Assembly: GCF_002113375.1 (NCBI RefSeq)
Contig: NZ_NEHO01000003.1
Coordinates: 372,001-436,000, forward strand
Direction: 5' to 3'
Source of the DNA: Pseudomonas sp. R37(2017)
Lineage (GTDB): Bacteria; Pseudomonadota; Gammaproteobacteria; Pseudomonadales; Pseudomonadaceae
DNA length: 64,000 bases
Part shown: positions 29,406 to 38,482 of the stretch, one piece after another
Numbering within the stretch: the stretch's first letter is position 1
Layout: each line of letters begins with the position of its first letter
The notes under the pieces: model-generated
What the model was told of the DNA's origin: nothing
Databases searched by the model: none
Seen by the model: only the letters and a program-made list of their open reading frames with translations
Program-made: the position numbers and the translations under genes

Positions 29406-30352
29406 AACTGGCCTTGGTCGGTGACATCGGTGGGACCAACGCACGTTTCGCGTTGTGGAAAAACCAGCAGCTGGAATCGGTCCAGGTGCTGGCGACCGCA
29501 GACTTCCCCAGTCCGGAAGAGGCCATCGGCCTCTATCTGAGCGGCTTGGGGCTGGCGCCTGGCGCGATCGGTTCGGTGTGCCTGTCGGTGGCAGGTCCCG
29601 TGAGCGGCGATGAATTCAAGTTCACCAACAATCACTGGCGCCTGAGTCGCAAGGGCTTTTGCCAGGCCTTGCAGGTTGATCAGCTGTTGTTGGTCAACGA
29701 CTTCTCGGCCATGGCCCTGGGCATGACCCGTTTGCAGCCCGGCGAATTCCGCGTGGTCTGCGAAGGCACGCCGGAGCCATTGCGCCCGGCGGTGGTGATT
29801 GGTCCGGGCACGGGGCTGGGCGTCGGCACCTTGCTCGATTTGGGCGAAAACCGCTTCGCCGCATTGCCGGGCGAGGGCGGTCACGTCGATCTGCCATTGA
29901 GCAGTCCCCGTGAAACCCAACTCTGGCAGCACATCTTTAACGAAATTGGCCATGTCAGTGCCGAAACAGCACTGAGCGGTGGCGGCTTGCCCCGCGTCTA
30001 CCGGGCAATTTGCGCGGTGGACGGGCACACGCCGGTGCTCGATACGCCGGAAGCCATCACCGCTGCCGGGCTGGCGGGCGATCCGATTGCCGTGGAAGTG
30101 CTTGAGCAGTTCTGCTGCTGGCTCGGTCGCGTGGCCGGCAACAACGTGCTGACCACCGGTGGGCGTGGTGGCGTGTACATCGTTGGCGGAGTGATTCCGC
30201 GCTTTGCCGATTTCTTCCTCGAAAGCGGTTTCGCCCGCTGCTTCGCCGACAAGGGTTGCATGAGCGATTACTTCAAGGGGATTCCGGTGTGGCTGGTGAC
30301 GGCGCCGTATTCCGGCCTCGTCGGTGCCGGTGTAGCGCTGGAACAGGCTTGA
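29402..30352 (+). CDS. glk: Glucokinase
   Basis: The 316-residue enzyme phosphorylates glucose with ATP in the cytosol. The ATP-binding signature [12 protein letters not shown] is at residues 7-18, followed by [10 protein letters not shown], the GPGTGLGVG loop and GEGGHVDLP. The start is an alternative codon (TTG at 29402) overlapping the edd stop. The last 32 bp of the gene, including the stop, are repeated at the beginning of each unit of the 193-bp array that follows. Confidence 0.96.
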   Translation: MKLALVGDIGGTNARFALWKNQQLESVQVLATADFPSPEEAIGLYLSGLGLAPGAIGSVCLSVAGPVSGDEFKFTNNHWRLSRKGFCQALQVDQLLLVNDFSAMALGMTRLQPGEFRVVCEGTPEPLRPAVVIGPGTGLGVGTLLDLGENRFAALPGEGGHVDLPLSSPRETQLWQHIFNEIGHVSAETALSGGGLPRVYRAICAVDGHTPVLDTPEAITAAGLAGDPIAVEVLEQFCCWLGRVAGNNVLTTGGRGGVYIVGGVIPRFADFFLESGFARCFADKGCMSDYFKGIPVWLVTAPYSGLVGAGVALEQA

Positions 30353-31460
30353 TCGCGATTCCCTGTAGGAGCGAGCAAGCTCGCGATGGACGACCTGACA
30401 CCGCGGGGCATCAGGCTGCCAGCGTTATCGTTGACGACCATCGCGAGCATGCTCGCTCCTACAGGTGTTGTGTGGTGTTTGCAGGTTCGGTGCTTAAGGC
30501 AAATCGGCCCAATTCGGTGCCGGTGTAGCGCTGGAACAGGCTTGATCGCGATTCCCTGTAGGAGCGAGCAAGCTCGCGATGGACGACCTGACACCGCGGG
30601 GCATCAGGCTGCCAGCGTTATCGTTGACGACCATCGCGAGCTTGCTCGCTCCTACAGGTGTTGTGTGGTGTTTGCAGGTTCGGTGCTTAAGGCAAATCGG
30701 CCCAATTCGGTGCCGGTGTAGCGCTGGAACAGGCTTGATCGCGATTCCCTGTAGGAGCGAGCAAGCTCGCGATGGACGACCTGACACCGCGGGGCATCAG
30801 GCTGCCAGCGTTATCGTTGACGACCATCGCGAGCTTGCTCGCTCCTACAGGTGTTGTGTGGTGTTTGCAGGTTCGGTGCTTAAGGCAAATCGGCCCACTT
30901 CGGTGCCGGTGTAGCGCTGGAACAGGCTTGATCGCGATTCCCTGTAGGAGCGAGCAAGCTCGCGATGGACGACCTGACACTGCGGGGCATCAGGCTGCCA
31001 GCGTTATCGTTGACGACCATCGCGAGCTTGCTCGCTCCTACAGGTGTTGTGTGGTGTTTGCAGGTTCGGTGCTTAAGGCAAATCGGCCCAATTCGGTGCC
31101 GGTGTAGCGCTGGAACAGGCTTGATCGCGATTCCCTGTAGGAGCGAGCAAGCTCGCGATGGACGACCTGACACTGCGGGGCATCAGGCTGCCAGCGTTAT
31201 CGTTGACGACCATCGCGAGCTTGCTCGCTCCTACAGGTGTTGTGTGGTGTTTGCAGGTTCGGTGCTTAAGGCAAATCGGCCCAATTCGGTGCCGGTGTAG
31301 CGCTGGAACAGGCTTGATCGCGATTCCCTGTAGGAGCGAGCAAGCTCGCGATGGACGACCTGACACTGCGGGGCATCAGGCTGCCAGCGTTATCGTTGAC
31401 GACCATCGCGAGCTTGCTCGCTCCTGCAGGGTTGTTGTGTGGTGTTTGCAGTGCATAATC
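30321..31460. repeat. 193-bp tandem repeat array, six units, each with a REPIN and a copy of the glk 3' end
   Basis: Units begin at 30321, 30514, 30707, 30900, 31093 and 31286, an exact 193-bp period. Every unit starts TCGGTGCCGGTGTAGCGCTG, the last codons and stop of glk, and contains a facing REP pair (CTGTAGGAGCGAGCAAGCTC and its complement). Units 1-3 read GACACCGCGG and units 4-6 GACACTGCGG at the same place; unit 1 has a one-base change in its right REP arm, and unit 6 ends differently before running into the gltR leader. The unit is not a multiple of three, so the short open frames in it are not a repeated protein. Confidence 0.95.
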
Positions 31461-31490
31461 GGCCCAATTCCAATAACAAGGACGCCGCCC

Positions 31491-32222
31491 GTGAGCTCAG
31501 TCAACAAGTCGATTTTGTTGGTCGATGACGATCAAGAGATACGCGAGTTGCTCGACACCTACCTGACCCGCGCGGGTTTCCAGGTGCGTGCCACCGCCGA
31601 TGGCGCCGGTTTTCGCCTGGCGCTGAACGACGCACCGGCCGATCTGGTGATCCTTGATGTGATGCTGCCCGACGAAGACGGCTTCAGCCTGTGCCGCTGG
31701 ATTCGCCAGCATCCACGCCAGGCGCAGGTGCCGATCATCATGCTCACCGCCAGTTCCGATGAAGCCGACCGTGTCATCGGCCTGGAGCTGGGCGCCGACG
31801 ATTACCTCGGCAAACCGTTCAGCCCACGGGAGTTGCAGGCGCGGATCAAGGCGTTGCTGCGCCGCGCGCAGTTCGGCCAGGAGCGTAACGGCGGCGAGGT
31901 GCTGGCCTTCGATGACTGGCGCCTGGACATGGTCAGCCACCGGTTGTTTCACATCGACGGCGAAGAGGTGATTCTCTCGGGCGCCGACTTCGCGCTGCTG
32001 AAACTGTTCCTCGATCACCCGCAGGAAATCCTCGACCGCGACACCATCGGCAACGCCACCCGTGGCCGTGAACTGATGCCCCTTGATCGCATTGTCGACA
32101 TGGCGGTCAGCCGGTTGCGCCAGCGTCTGCGCGACACGGAAAAACCGCCACGGCTGATCCGCACCGTACGTGGCAGTGGCTACCAATTGGCGGCCAACGT
32201 GGTTGCCGGCAATGGTCACTGA
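31491..32222 (+). CDS. gltR: Response regulator of glucose uptake, OmpR type
   Basis: The 243-residue protein starts at a GTG (31491) with AAGGA 8 bases before it. The receiver domain has the phospho-acceptor Asp56 in LDVMLPDEDGF and lysine in GKPFSPREL; the C-terminal winged helix ends RLIRTVRGSGYQLAANV. It pairs with the downstream kinase and by position is GltR, the regulator of the glt transport and Entner-Doudoroff genes in Pseudomonas. A longer in-frame reading starting inside the repeat array (31158) is not credible. Its leader contains an AAT-AAC-AAG A-rich motif. Confidence 0.94.
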   Translation: MSSVNKSILLVDDDQEIRELLDTYLTRAGFQVRATADGAGFRLALNDAPADLVILDVMLPDEDGFSLCRWIRQHPRQAQVPIIMLTASSDEADRVIGLELGADDYLGKPFSPRELQARIKALLRRAQFGQERNGGEVLAFDDWRLDMVSHRLFHIDGEEVILSGADFALLKLFLDHPQEILDRDTIGNATRGRELMPLDRIVDMAVSRLRQRLRDTEKPPRLIRTVRGSGYQLAANVVAGNGH

Positions 32223-33681
32223 GATTTTCCGCACGCTTGCCGCCAAGGTGCCGATGCCGCGCTCGCTGCTCGGTCGAATGTTGCTGTTGACCCTGCTGGC
32301 GGTGTTGTTCGCCCAGGCGTTGTCGAGCGTGATCTGGGTGTCGCAGCTGCGTGCCTCGCAGCTCGAAGGCCTGGTCACCAGCGCCCGCAGCCTGGCCCAT
32401 TCGATGACGGCCAGTGTCAGTTATTTCCGTTCGTTGCCGGTGGCGTTTCGGCCCCTGGTGCTCGATCAGTTGCGCAGCATGGGTGGCACCCGGTTCGTGG
32501 TGACACTCAATGACAAACCCCTGGGCATGGAAGTGCTGCCCATCACTCCGCGCAAAGCGGCGGTGATCAAGGCGGTGGACGAGGTGCTGCGCCAGTCCCT
32601 TGGTCAGGACGCGGACATCTCGGTGACCTTCGTCAGCCCGGAGGACCTGCGCATCTTCAATGGCGGCCTGAAGCTCGATGAGCTGCCGCGATCCTGGGCG
32701 CACTACGCGCTGACCCTGGAGCCGGTGAACCCACCGGTGCTGGTTACACAGATCCAGATGGCGCCGGGCGAATGGCTGTACATCGCCTCGCTGTTGCCCG
32801 AGCCCTACACCAGCCTTGAAGAGCAAGGCCTGCCGGCGCAGCAGGTGTGGTTCATCGTCCTCACCAGCGGCTTTTTGCTGTTGTTCATCGGCCTGCTGGT
32901 GCATTGGCAGAGTCGACCGCTCAAGCGCCTGGCGCGGGCGGCGCGGGATCTGTCGTTGGGGGCAGACGTGGAACCCGTGGCCGAAGGCGGTGGCAGCGAA
33001 GTGGTCGAGGTCGGGCGCGCCTTCAACACCATGCGCGAGCGCATCAGCCGTTACCTGACCGAGCGCAGCCAGTTGTTCAGCGCCATTTCCCACGACCTGC
33101 GCACGCCGATCACCCGCTTGCGTTTGCGGGTCGAGCTGCTCGAAGACGAGCAGTTGCAAGCCAAGTTCGGCCGCGACCTGGATGAGCTTGAACTGCTGGT
33201 CAAGGGCGCGCTGCAATGCGTGAAAGACACCGACATCCACGAGAACATCGAGCCGGTGGACCTCAATCATGTGCTCGACTGTCTGGTGGAACCGTACCTG
33301 GCCCCCAACGGCAATGGTCGCGTCACTCAGCAGGGGCGGGCGCTGGCGGCGTATCCGGGCAAACCGCTGGCGCTCAAGCGCTGCATCGGCAACCTGATCG
33401 ACAATGCGTTGAAATACGGACAGAACGCGCACCTGCATATCGATGACGATGCAAGTGCATTCATCCTGCATGTCGATGATGAAGGGCCGGGCGTACCGGA
33501 ACAGCGGCTGGAGCAGGTGTTCGAACCGCATTTCCGCCTGGCCGGGCAGCAGCAGGGTTATGGGCTGGGGCTGGGGATTGCCCGCAACATTGCCCATAGC
33601 CATGGGGGCGAGGTCAGCCTGCAGAACCTGCGTGAGGGTGGGTTGCGGGTGACCCTGCAGTTGCCCCGCAGCGTTGACTAG
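32212..33681 (+). CDS. gltS: Sensor histidine kinase, partner of GltR
   Basis: From the ATG at 32212 (MVTEIFRTLAAKVPMPRSLL) the product is 489 residues and overlaps gltR by 11 bp. It has a membrane helix at about 20-40, a periplasmic sensor to about 220, a second helix (about 222-240), HAMP, the phosphorylated His294 in AISHDLRTPITRLR, and ATPase boxes NLIDNALKYG, DEGPGVPE and GYGLGLGIA. It belongs to the EnvZ-like kinases and senses sugar status for gltR. A start at 32254 is also possible. Confidence 0.92.
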   Translation: MVTEIFRTLAAKVPMPRSLLGRMLLLTLLAVLFAQALSSVIWVSQLRASQLEGLVTSARSLAHSMTASVSYFRSLPVAFRPLVLDQLRSMGGTRFVVTLNDKPLGMEVLPITPRKAAVIKAVDEVLRQSLGQDADISVTFVSPEDLRIFNGGLKLDELPRSWAHYALTLEPVNPPVLVTQIQMAPGEWLYIASLLPEPYTSLEEQGLPAQQVWFIVLTSGFLLLFIGLLVHWQSRPLKRLARAARDLSLGADVEPVAEGGGSEVVEVGRAFNTMRERISRYLTERSQLFSAISHDLRTPITRLRLRVELLEDEQLQAKFGRDLDELELLVKGALQCVKDTDIHENIEPVDLNHVLDCLVEPYLAPNGNGRVTQQGRALAAYPGKPLALKRCIGNLIDNALKYGQNAHLHIDDDASAFILHVDDEGPGVPEQRLEQVFEPHFRLAGQQQGYGLGLGIARNIAHSHGGEVSLQNLREGGLRVTLQLPRSVD

Positions 33682-33695
33682 TCAGACCGCGTTAT

Positions 33696-33775
33696 CGTTC
33701 ATCGCGGGCAAGCCCGCTCCCACAGGGGGTTGCGTCATACACAGATCCAATGTGGGAGCGAGCCTGCTCGCGAAG
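33696..33775. repeat. Diverging REP pair after gltS
   Basis: A reverse REP (ATCGCGGGCAAGCCCGCTCC...CACAG, 33701-33724) and a forward REP (TGTGGGAGCGAGCCTGCTCG, 33751-33775) lie back to back. The first uses the GGGCAAGCCCG body, a different REP flavour. Confidence 0.78.
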
Positions 33776-33888
33776 GCGTCAGATGATTCAACACCTTCCT
33801 CAAGATGAATGTCACAGTCTGGTGACATAACCCACCCCCTTCGTTACAAGCCCGCCTGCGTCCGTTGTTTATGCTGCCCCACAGTCAT

Positions 33889-33900
33889 AACAACAAAAAA
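33889..33900 (+). promoter_or_regulatory. A-rich AAN-repeat leader before the AGE isomerase
   Basis: AACAACAAAAAA lies directly against the GGTACGCC segment before the ATG. It fits the AANAANAA motif bound by the Hfq distal face in Crc/Hfq catabolite repression. The surrounding leader is almost identical to that of gltB. Confidence 0.5.
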
Positions 33901-33908
33901 GGTACGCC

Positions 33909-35168
33909 ATGGACACCTTCCAACCCGCCTTCAGCAGTTGGCTGAAGGCACCTGCCCATCAGCAATGGCTTGCCGCCGAAGGCTTGCGCCTGCTGGCGTT
34001 TGCCAAGGCTTCGAAGCTGCCTGAAGGCTTCGGCAACCTCGATGAAAAAGGTCGACTTCCGACCAATGCACAAGCCTGGACCATGAACACCGCGCGCATG
34101 ACCCACAGCTTCGCCATGGCCCATATCCAGGGTTTGCCGGGCTTTGCCGAACTGGTGGATCACGGTGTCACGGCACTGCGCGGGCCGTTGCGTGATGGGA
34201 TTCACGGCGGCTGGTTCGCGGCTGCCGAACATCGCGACGGCGACACCGGCAAGAACGCCTACCTGCATGCCTTCGTCGCGCTGGCCGCGAGTTCTGCAGT
34301 GGTGGCGCAACGTCCCGGGGCGCAGGCCTTGCTCGATGATGCCATCGACATCATCGACACCTACTTCTGGAGCGAAGAAGAGGGCGCCATGCGTGAGTCC
34401 TTCAATCGCGACTGGAGCGAAGAGGAGGCGTACCGGGGCGCCAACAGCAACATGCACGCCACCGAAGCCTTCCTTGCCCTGGCCGATGTCACCGATGACA
34501 CCCGCTGGCTGAGTCGCGCCCAACGGATTGTCGAGCGCGTGATCCATGGCCACGCCGCCGCCAACGACTACCTGGTGATCGAGCATTTCGACCGCGCCTG
34601 GCAGCCGCTGCGGGACTACAACCGCGACAATCCGGCCGACGGCTTCCGCCCCTACGGCACCACGCCGGGTCACGGTTTCGAGTGGGCGCGGCTGTTGCTG
34701 CATCTCGAGGCTTCGCGGGTGAGAGTGGGGATGTCAGCGCCGGGCTGGCTGGTCGCCGACGCGCAAAAACTCTTCGAGCACAATTGCCGTCACGGCTGGA
34801 GCACCGATGGTGCGCCGGGGATTGTCTATACCCTGGACTGGGACAACAAAGCGGTGGTCCGCCATCGCCTGCACTGGACCCATTGCGAAGCCAGTGCCGC
34901 CGCCAGTGCCTTGCTCAGGCGTACCGGTCAAGAGCAATACGAGCAGTGGTACCGGCTATTCTGGGAATTCTGTGACAGTCATTTCATCGACCGCTGTGAT
35001 GGTGGCTGGCATCACGAGCTCGACCCGCAAAACCGCCCGAGTGCCGATATCTGGCCCGGCAAACCTGACCTTTACCACGCCTGGCAAGCCGTGCTGATTC
35101 CGCGCCTGGCGCTGGCGCCCAGCATGGCCACGGCGCTGGCGCAGCAGTCCCAGAGCGGTTCTATGTAA
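33909..35168 (+). CDS. AGE-family sugar isomerase/epimerase (D-mannose isomerase-like)
   Basis: The 419-residue cytosolic protein has the alpha6/alpha6-barrel sequence style of N-acylglucosamine 2-epimerases and YihS/mannose isomerases. Conserved stretches are NTARMTHSFAMAH, HGGWFA, HAFVALAASSAVVA, NSNMHATEAFLAL, GHGFEWARLLLHLE and GWHHELDPQN, with histidines that act in sugar ring opening and proton transfer. It sits between gltRS and gltB, so it probably makes another aldose enter the glucose route, for example mannose to fructose. The exact substrate cannot be read from the sequence. The shared leader with gltB suggests common control. Confidence 0.82.
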   Translation: MDTFQPAFSSWLKAPAHQQWLAAEGLRLLAFAKASKLPEGFGNLDEKGRLPTNAQAWTMNTARMTHSFAMAHIQGLPGFAELVDHGVTALRGPLRDGIHGGWFAAAEHRDGDTGKNAYLHAFVALAASSAVVAQRPGAQALLDDAIDIIDTYFWSEEEGAMRESFNRDWSEEEAYRGANSNMHATEAFLALADVTDDTRWLSRAQRIVERVIHGHAAANDYLVIEHFDRAWQPLRDYNRDNPADGFRPYGTTPGHGFEWARLLLHLEASRVRVGMSAPGWLVADAQKLFEHNCRHGWSTDGAPGIVYTLDWDNKAVVRHRLHWTHCEASAAASALLRRTGQEQYEQWYRLFWEFCDSHFIDRCDGGWHHELDPQNRPSADIWPGKPDLYHAWQAVLIPRLALAPSMATALAQQSQSGSM

Positions 35169-35262
35169 CCATACGGTGACATTCGCGCATCCCTTCGTTA
35201 CCTGCGAGGGGATATCCCCTGTTTAGAATCCTGTGCAGCGCAAGCAACAGACTTGCATGCAT

Positions 35263-35274
35263 AACAACAAGAAA
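35263..35274 (+). promoter_or_regulatory. A-rich AAN-repeat leader before gltB
   Basis: AACAACAAGAAA just before AGGTAC and the start codon is a textbook AAN repeat, the pattern recognised by Hfq with Crc. Translation of gltB would be repressed when preferred carbon sources are present. Confidence 0.55.
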
Positions 35275-35285
35275 GGTACTCCCGG

Positions 35286-36584
35286 ATGAATGCGATTTCT
35301 CGCCTCGCTACTGTCATTTCTCTCGCTTCCTTGTCTGCGCTCCCCCTCAGTGTCCTGGCTGCCGAATCCAAGGGTTCCGTTGAAGTCGTTCACTGGTGGA
35401 CCTCCGGTGGTGAAAAGGCTGCGGTCGATGTCCTGAAGGCCCAGGTCGAAAAGGACGGCTTCACCTGGAAGGACGGCGCAGTCGCCGGTGGTGGCGGTTC
35501 CACGGCCATGACCGTACTGAAAAGTCGCGCCGTGGCCGGCAATCCGCCAGGCGTTGCCCAGATCAAAGGTCCGGACATCCAGGAGTGGGGCAGCACCGGC
35601 CTGCTCAGCACCGATGCGTTGACGGAAGTATCCAGGGCGGAAAACTGGGATGGCCTGCTGTCGAAAAAGGTCTCCGACACCGTCAAGTACGAAGGTGACT
35701 ACGTCGCCGTGCCGGTGAACATCCACCGCGTCAACTGGCTGTGGATCAACCCGCAAGTGTTCAAGAAAGCCGGGATCGAAAAAGCCCCGACGACCCTCGA
35801 AGAATTCTATGCCGCCGGCGACAAGCTCAAGGCCGCAGGCTTCATCGCGCTCGCCCACGGCGGTCAGCCTTGGCAGGACAGCACCGTGTTCGAGGACGTG
35901 GTGCTCTCGGTCATGGGCGCTGACGGCTACAAGAAAGCCCTGGTCGACCTCGACCAGAAAACCCTGTCCGGCCCGGAGATGACCAAGTCGTTCGCCGAGC
36001 TGAAAAAAATCACCACCTACATGGACCCGAACCGCGCTGGTCGTGACTGGAACATCGCCGCCGCTGACGTCATCAATGGCAAGGCCGGCATGCAGATGAT
36101 GGGCGACTGGGCCAAGAGCGAGTGGACCGCCGCGAAGAAAGTCGCTGGCAAGGACTACCAGTGCGTGGCGTTCCCGGGCACGGAAAAGGCCTTCACCTAC
36201 AACATCGACTCCCTGGCGGTGTTCAAGCTCAATGCCGATCGCAAGGGCGACATCGCTGCCCAGCAAGACTTGGCCAAAGTGGCGTTGGGTACCGACTTCC
36301 AGAAAGTCTTCAGCATGAACAAGGGTTCCATCCCGGTGCGTAACGACATGCTGAACGAAATGGACAAGATCGGCTTCGACGAGTGCGCGCAGAAGTCGGC
36401 GAAGGACTTCATCGCGGACGACAAGACCGGCGGCCTGCAACCGAGCATGGCACACAACATGGCCACTTCCCTGGCCGTGCAGGGCGCGATCTTCGACGTG
36501 GTCACCAACTTCATGAACGACAAGGACGCGGACCCGGCCAAGGCCAGCGCCCAACTGGCATCGGCTGTCAAAGCGGCCCAGTGA
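35286..36584 (+). CDS. gltB: Glucose ABC transporter, periplasmic binding protein
   Basis: The 432-residue protein has a signal peptide (cleavage near SVLAAES, residue about 25) and the family-1 sugar-binding fold with [12 protein letters not shown] at the N-terminus. It captures glucose in the periplasm for GltF/GltG/GltK. It is the first gene of gltB-gltF-gltG-gltK; a REPIN follows it, so it is likely made in excess of the membrane components. Confidence 0.95.
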   Translation: MNAISRLATVISLASLSALPLSVLAAESKGSVEVVHWWTSGGEKAAVDVLKAQVEKDGFTWKDGAVAGGGGSTAMTVLKSRAVAGNPPGVAQIKGPDIQEWGSTGLLSTDALTEVSRAENWDGLLSKKVSDTVKYEGDYVAVPVNIHRVNWLWINPQVFKKAGIEKAPTTLEEFYAAGDKLKAAGFIALAHGGQPWQDSTVFEDVVLSVMGADGYKKALVDLDQKTLSGPEMTKSFAELKKITTYMDPNRAGRDWNIAAADVINGKAGMQMMGDWAKSEWTAAKKVAGKDYQCVAFPGTEKAFTYNIDSLAVFKLNADRKGDIAAQQDLAKVALGTDFQKVFSMNKGSIPVRNDMLNEMDKIGFDECAQKSAKDFIADDKTGGLQPSMAHNMATSLAVQGAIFDVVTNFMNDKDADPAKASAQLASAVKAAQ

Positions 36585-36597
36585 GGTCCCCCCTCCT

Positions 36598-36690
36598 CTG
36601 TAGGAGCGAGCATGCTCGCGATAGCCGACTGACATTCAACATCGGTGTCGACTGATATACCGCTATCGCGAGCTTGCTCGCTCCTACAGG
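36598..36690. repeat. REPIN between gltB and gltF
   Basis: Facing arms CTGTAGGAGCGAGCATGCTC and GAGCTTGCTCGCTCCTACAG. Such hairpins after a binding-protein gene commonly protect the upstream mRNA and lower downstream expression, which suits ABC transporter stoichiometry. Confidence 0.88.
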
Positions 36691-36732
36691 GGATCGCACC
36701 CCAATCCTTTCATCTAAACCTGGATTATCCCG

Positions 36733-37641
36733 ATGAGCTCTGTGGCGGTTTTCAGCAAAGCCTCACCGTTCGATGCGCTGCAACGCTGGCTACCCAAGTT
36801 GGTACTCGCGCCGAGCATGCTGATCGTGCTGGTTGGCTTTTACGGTTACATCATCTGGACGTTCATTCTGTCCTTCACCAACTCCAGCTTCATGCCGAGC
36901 TACAAGTGGGTCGGCCTGCAGCAATACATGCGCCTGCTGGACAACGACCGCTGGTGGGTCGCGAGCAAGAACCTCGCGTTGTTCGGTGGCATGTTCATCG
37001 GCATCAGCCTGGTGCTGGGCGTGCTCCTCGCCGTGCTGCTGGATCAGCGCATTCGCAAGGAAGGTTTCATCCGCACCATCTATCTGTACCCGATGGCGCT
37101 GTCGATGATCGTCACCGGTACCGCATGGAAATGGCTGCTCAACCCAGGCCTGGGCCTGGACAAAATGCTGCGTGACTGGGGCTGGGAAGGCTTTCGTCTC
37201 GACTGGCTGGTGGATCAGGATCGCGTCGTCTACTGCCTGGTGATCGCCGCCGTGTGGCAAGCCTCCGGGTTCGTCATGGCGATGTTCCTCGCCGGCCTGC
37301 GCGGTGTCGATCAGTCGATCATCCGTGCCGCGCAAGTCGACGGTGCGAGCCTGCCGACCATCTACCTGAAGATCGTTTTGCCGAGCCTGCGCCCGGTGTT
37401 CTTCAGTGCCTTCATGATCCTGGCGCACATCGCGATCAAGAGCTTCGACCTGGTCGCGGCGATGACCGCGGGCGGTCCGGGTTACTCCTCCGACCTGCCA
37501 GCGATGTTCATGTATTCCTTCACCTTCAGCCGTGGCCAGATGGGTATCGGTTCGGCCAGCGCCATGCTGATGCTCGGTGCCGTGCTGACCATCCTCGTGC
37601 CGTACCTGTACTCCGAGCTGCGAGGCAAACGCCATGACTGA
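36733..37641 (+). CDS. gltF: Glucose ABC transporter permease GltF
   Basis: The 302-residue inner-membrane permease has six predicted helices and the ABC-permease coupling loop around AAQVDGASLPTIYLKIVLPS (EAA-like, residues about 213-232). It forms the channel with GltG. It overlaps gltG by 8 bp. Confidence 0.94.
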   Translation: MSSVAVFSKASPFDALQRWLPKLVLAPSMLIVLVGFYGYIIWTFILSFTNSSFMPSYKWVGLQQYMRLLDNDRWWVASKNLALFGGMFIGISLVLGVLLAVLLDQRIRKEGFIRTIYLYPMALSMIVTGTAWKWLLNPGLGLDKMLRDWGWEGFRLDWLVDQDRVVYCLVIAAVWQASGFVMAMFLAGLRGVDQSIIRAAQVDGASLPTIYLKIVLPSLRPVFFSAFMILAHIAIKSFDLVAAMTAGGPGYSSDLPAMFMYSFTFSRGQMGIGSASAMLMLGAVLTILVPYLYSELRGKRHD

Positions 37642-38479
37642 TCGAATTGGAAAACCCGGCATCGGTTTCAGCCGCATCGCCATCTACGCAACCCTGTTGC
37701 TGGCTGCGGCGGTGTACCTGATCCCGCTGATCGTGATGCTGCTGACCAGCTTCAAATCCCCGGAAGACATCCGCACCGGCAACCTGTTGAGCTGGCCGAC
37801 CGTGATCGACGGCATCGGCTGGATCAAGGCCTGGGACGTGGTCGGCGGCTACTTCTGGAACTCGGTGAAAATCACCGTACCGGCGGTGCTGATCTCGACC
37901 TTCATCGGGGCCATGAACGGGTATGTGCTGTCGATGTGGCGCTTCCGTGGTTCGCAACTGTTCTTCGGCCTGCTGCTGTTCGGCTGCTTCCTGCCGTTCC
38001 AGACCGTGCTGTTGCCGGCCTCGTTCACCCTCGGCAAGTTCGGCCTGGCCAACACCACCGCCGGCCTGGTGCTGGTGCACGTGGTCTACGGCCTGGCGTT
38101 CACCACGCTGTTCTTCCGCAACTACTACGTGAGCATTCCGAATGCGCTGGTCAAGGCCGCAAGGCTCGATGGCGCGGGCTTCTTCACGATCTTCCTGAAG
38201 ATCCTGCTGCCGATGTCGATCCCGATCGTGATGGTCTGCCTGATCTGGCAGTTCACCCAGATCTGGAACGACTTTCTGTTCGGCGTGGTCTTCGCCAATG
38301 GCGATGCCCAGCCAATTACCGTGGCCCTGAACAACCTGGTCAACACCAGCACCGGGGTCAAGGAATACAACGTTGATATGGCCGCCGCGATGATCGCCGG
38401 GCTGCCGACACTGCTGGTCTACATATTCGCTGGCAAGTATTTCCTGCGTGGGCTGACGTCCGGCGCGGTCAAGGGGTGA
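37634..38479 (+). CDS. gltG: Glucose ABC transporter permease GltG
   Basis: The 281-residue partner permease has six helices and the EAA-type loop KAARLDGAGFFTIFLKILLP. MalG-like family. Its stop is 3 bp before the gltK start, so the three genes are tightly coupled. Confidence 0.94.
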   Translation: MTDRIGKPGIGFSRIAIYATLLLAAAVYLIPLIVMLLTSFKSPEDIRTGNLLSWPTVIDGIGWIKAWDVVGGYFWNSVKITVPAVLISTFIGAMNGYVLSMWRFRGSQLFFGLLLFGCFLPFQTVLLPASFTLGKFGLANTTAGLVLVHVVYGLAFTTLFFRNYYVSIPNALVKAARLDGAGFFTIFLKILLPMSIPIVMVCLIWQFTQIWNDFLFGVVFANGDAQPITVALNNLVNTSTGVKEYNVDMAAAMIAGLPTLLVYIFAGKYFLRGLTSGAVKG

Positions 38480-38482
38480 AAC

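Noticed and set aside
27795..29444. Long antisense open frame opposite edd
   Set aside because: Shadow of the third-position GC bias in edd; its product has no recognisable domain.
30386..31300. Repeated 111- and 97-codon open frames in the array
   Set aside because: They run through REP DNA on both strands, lack ribosome sites and repeat only because the DNA repeats; the 193-bp unit is not a multiple of three.
30321..31460. CRISPR array
   Set aside because: Units are directly adjacent with no variable spacers, contain REP hairpins and coding sequence from glk, and no cas genes occur.
31158..32222. Longer gltR reading frame starting in the repeat array
   Set aside because: It adds 111 residues of REP-derived sequence; the GTG at 31491 has an AAGGA site and the normal receiver-domain start.
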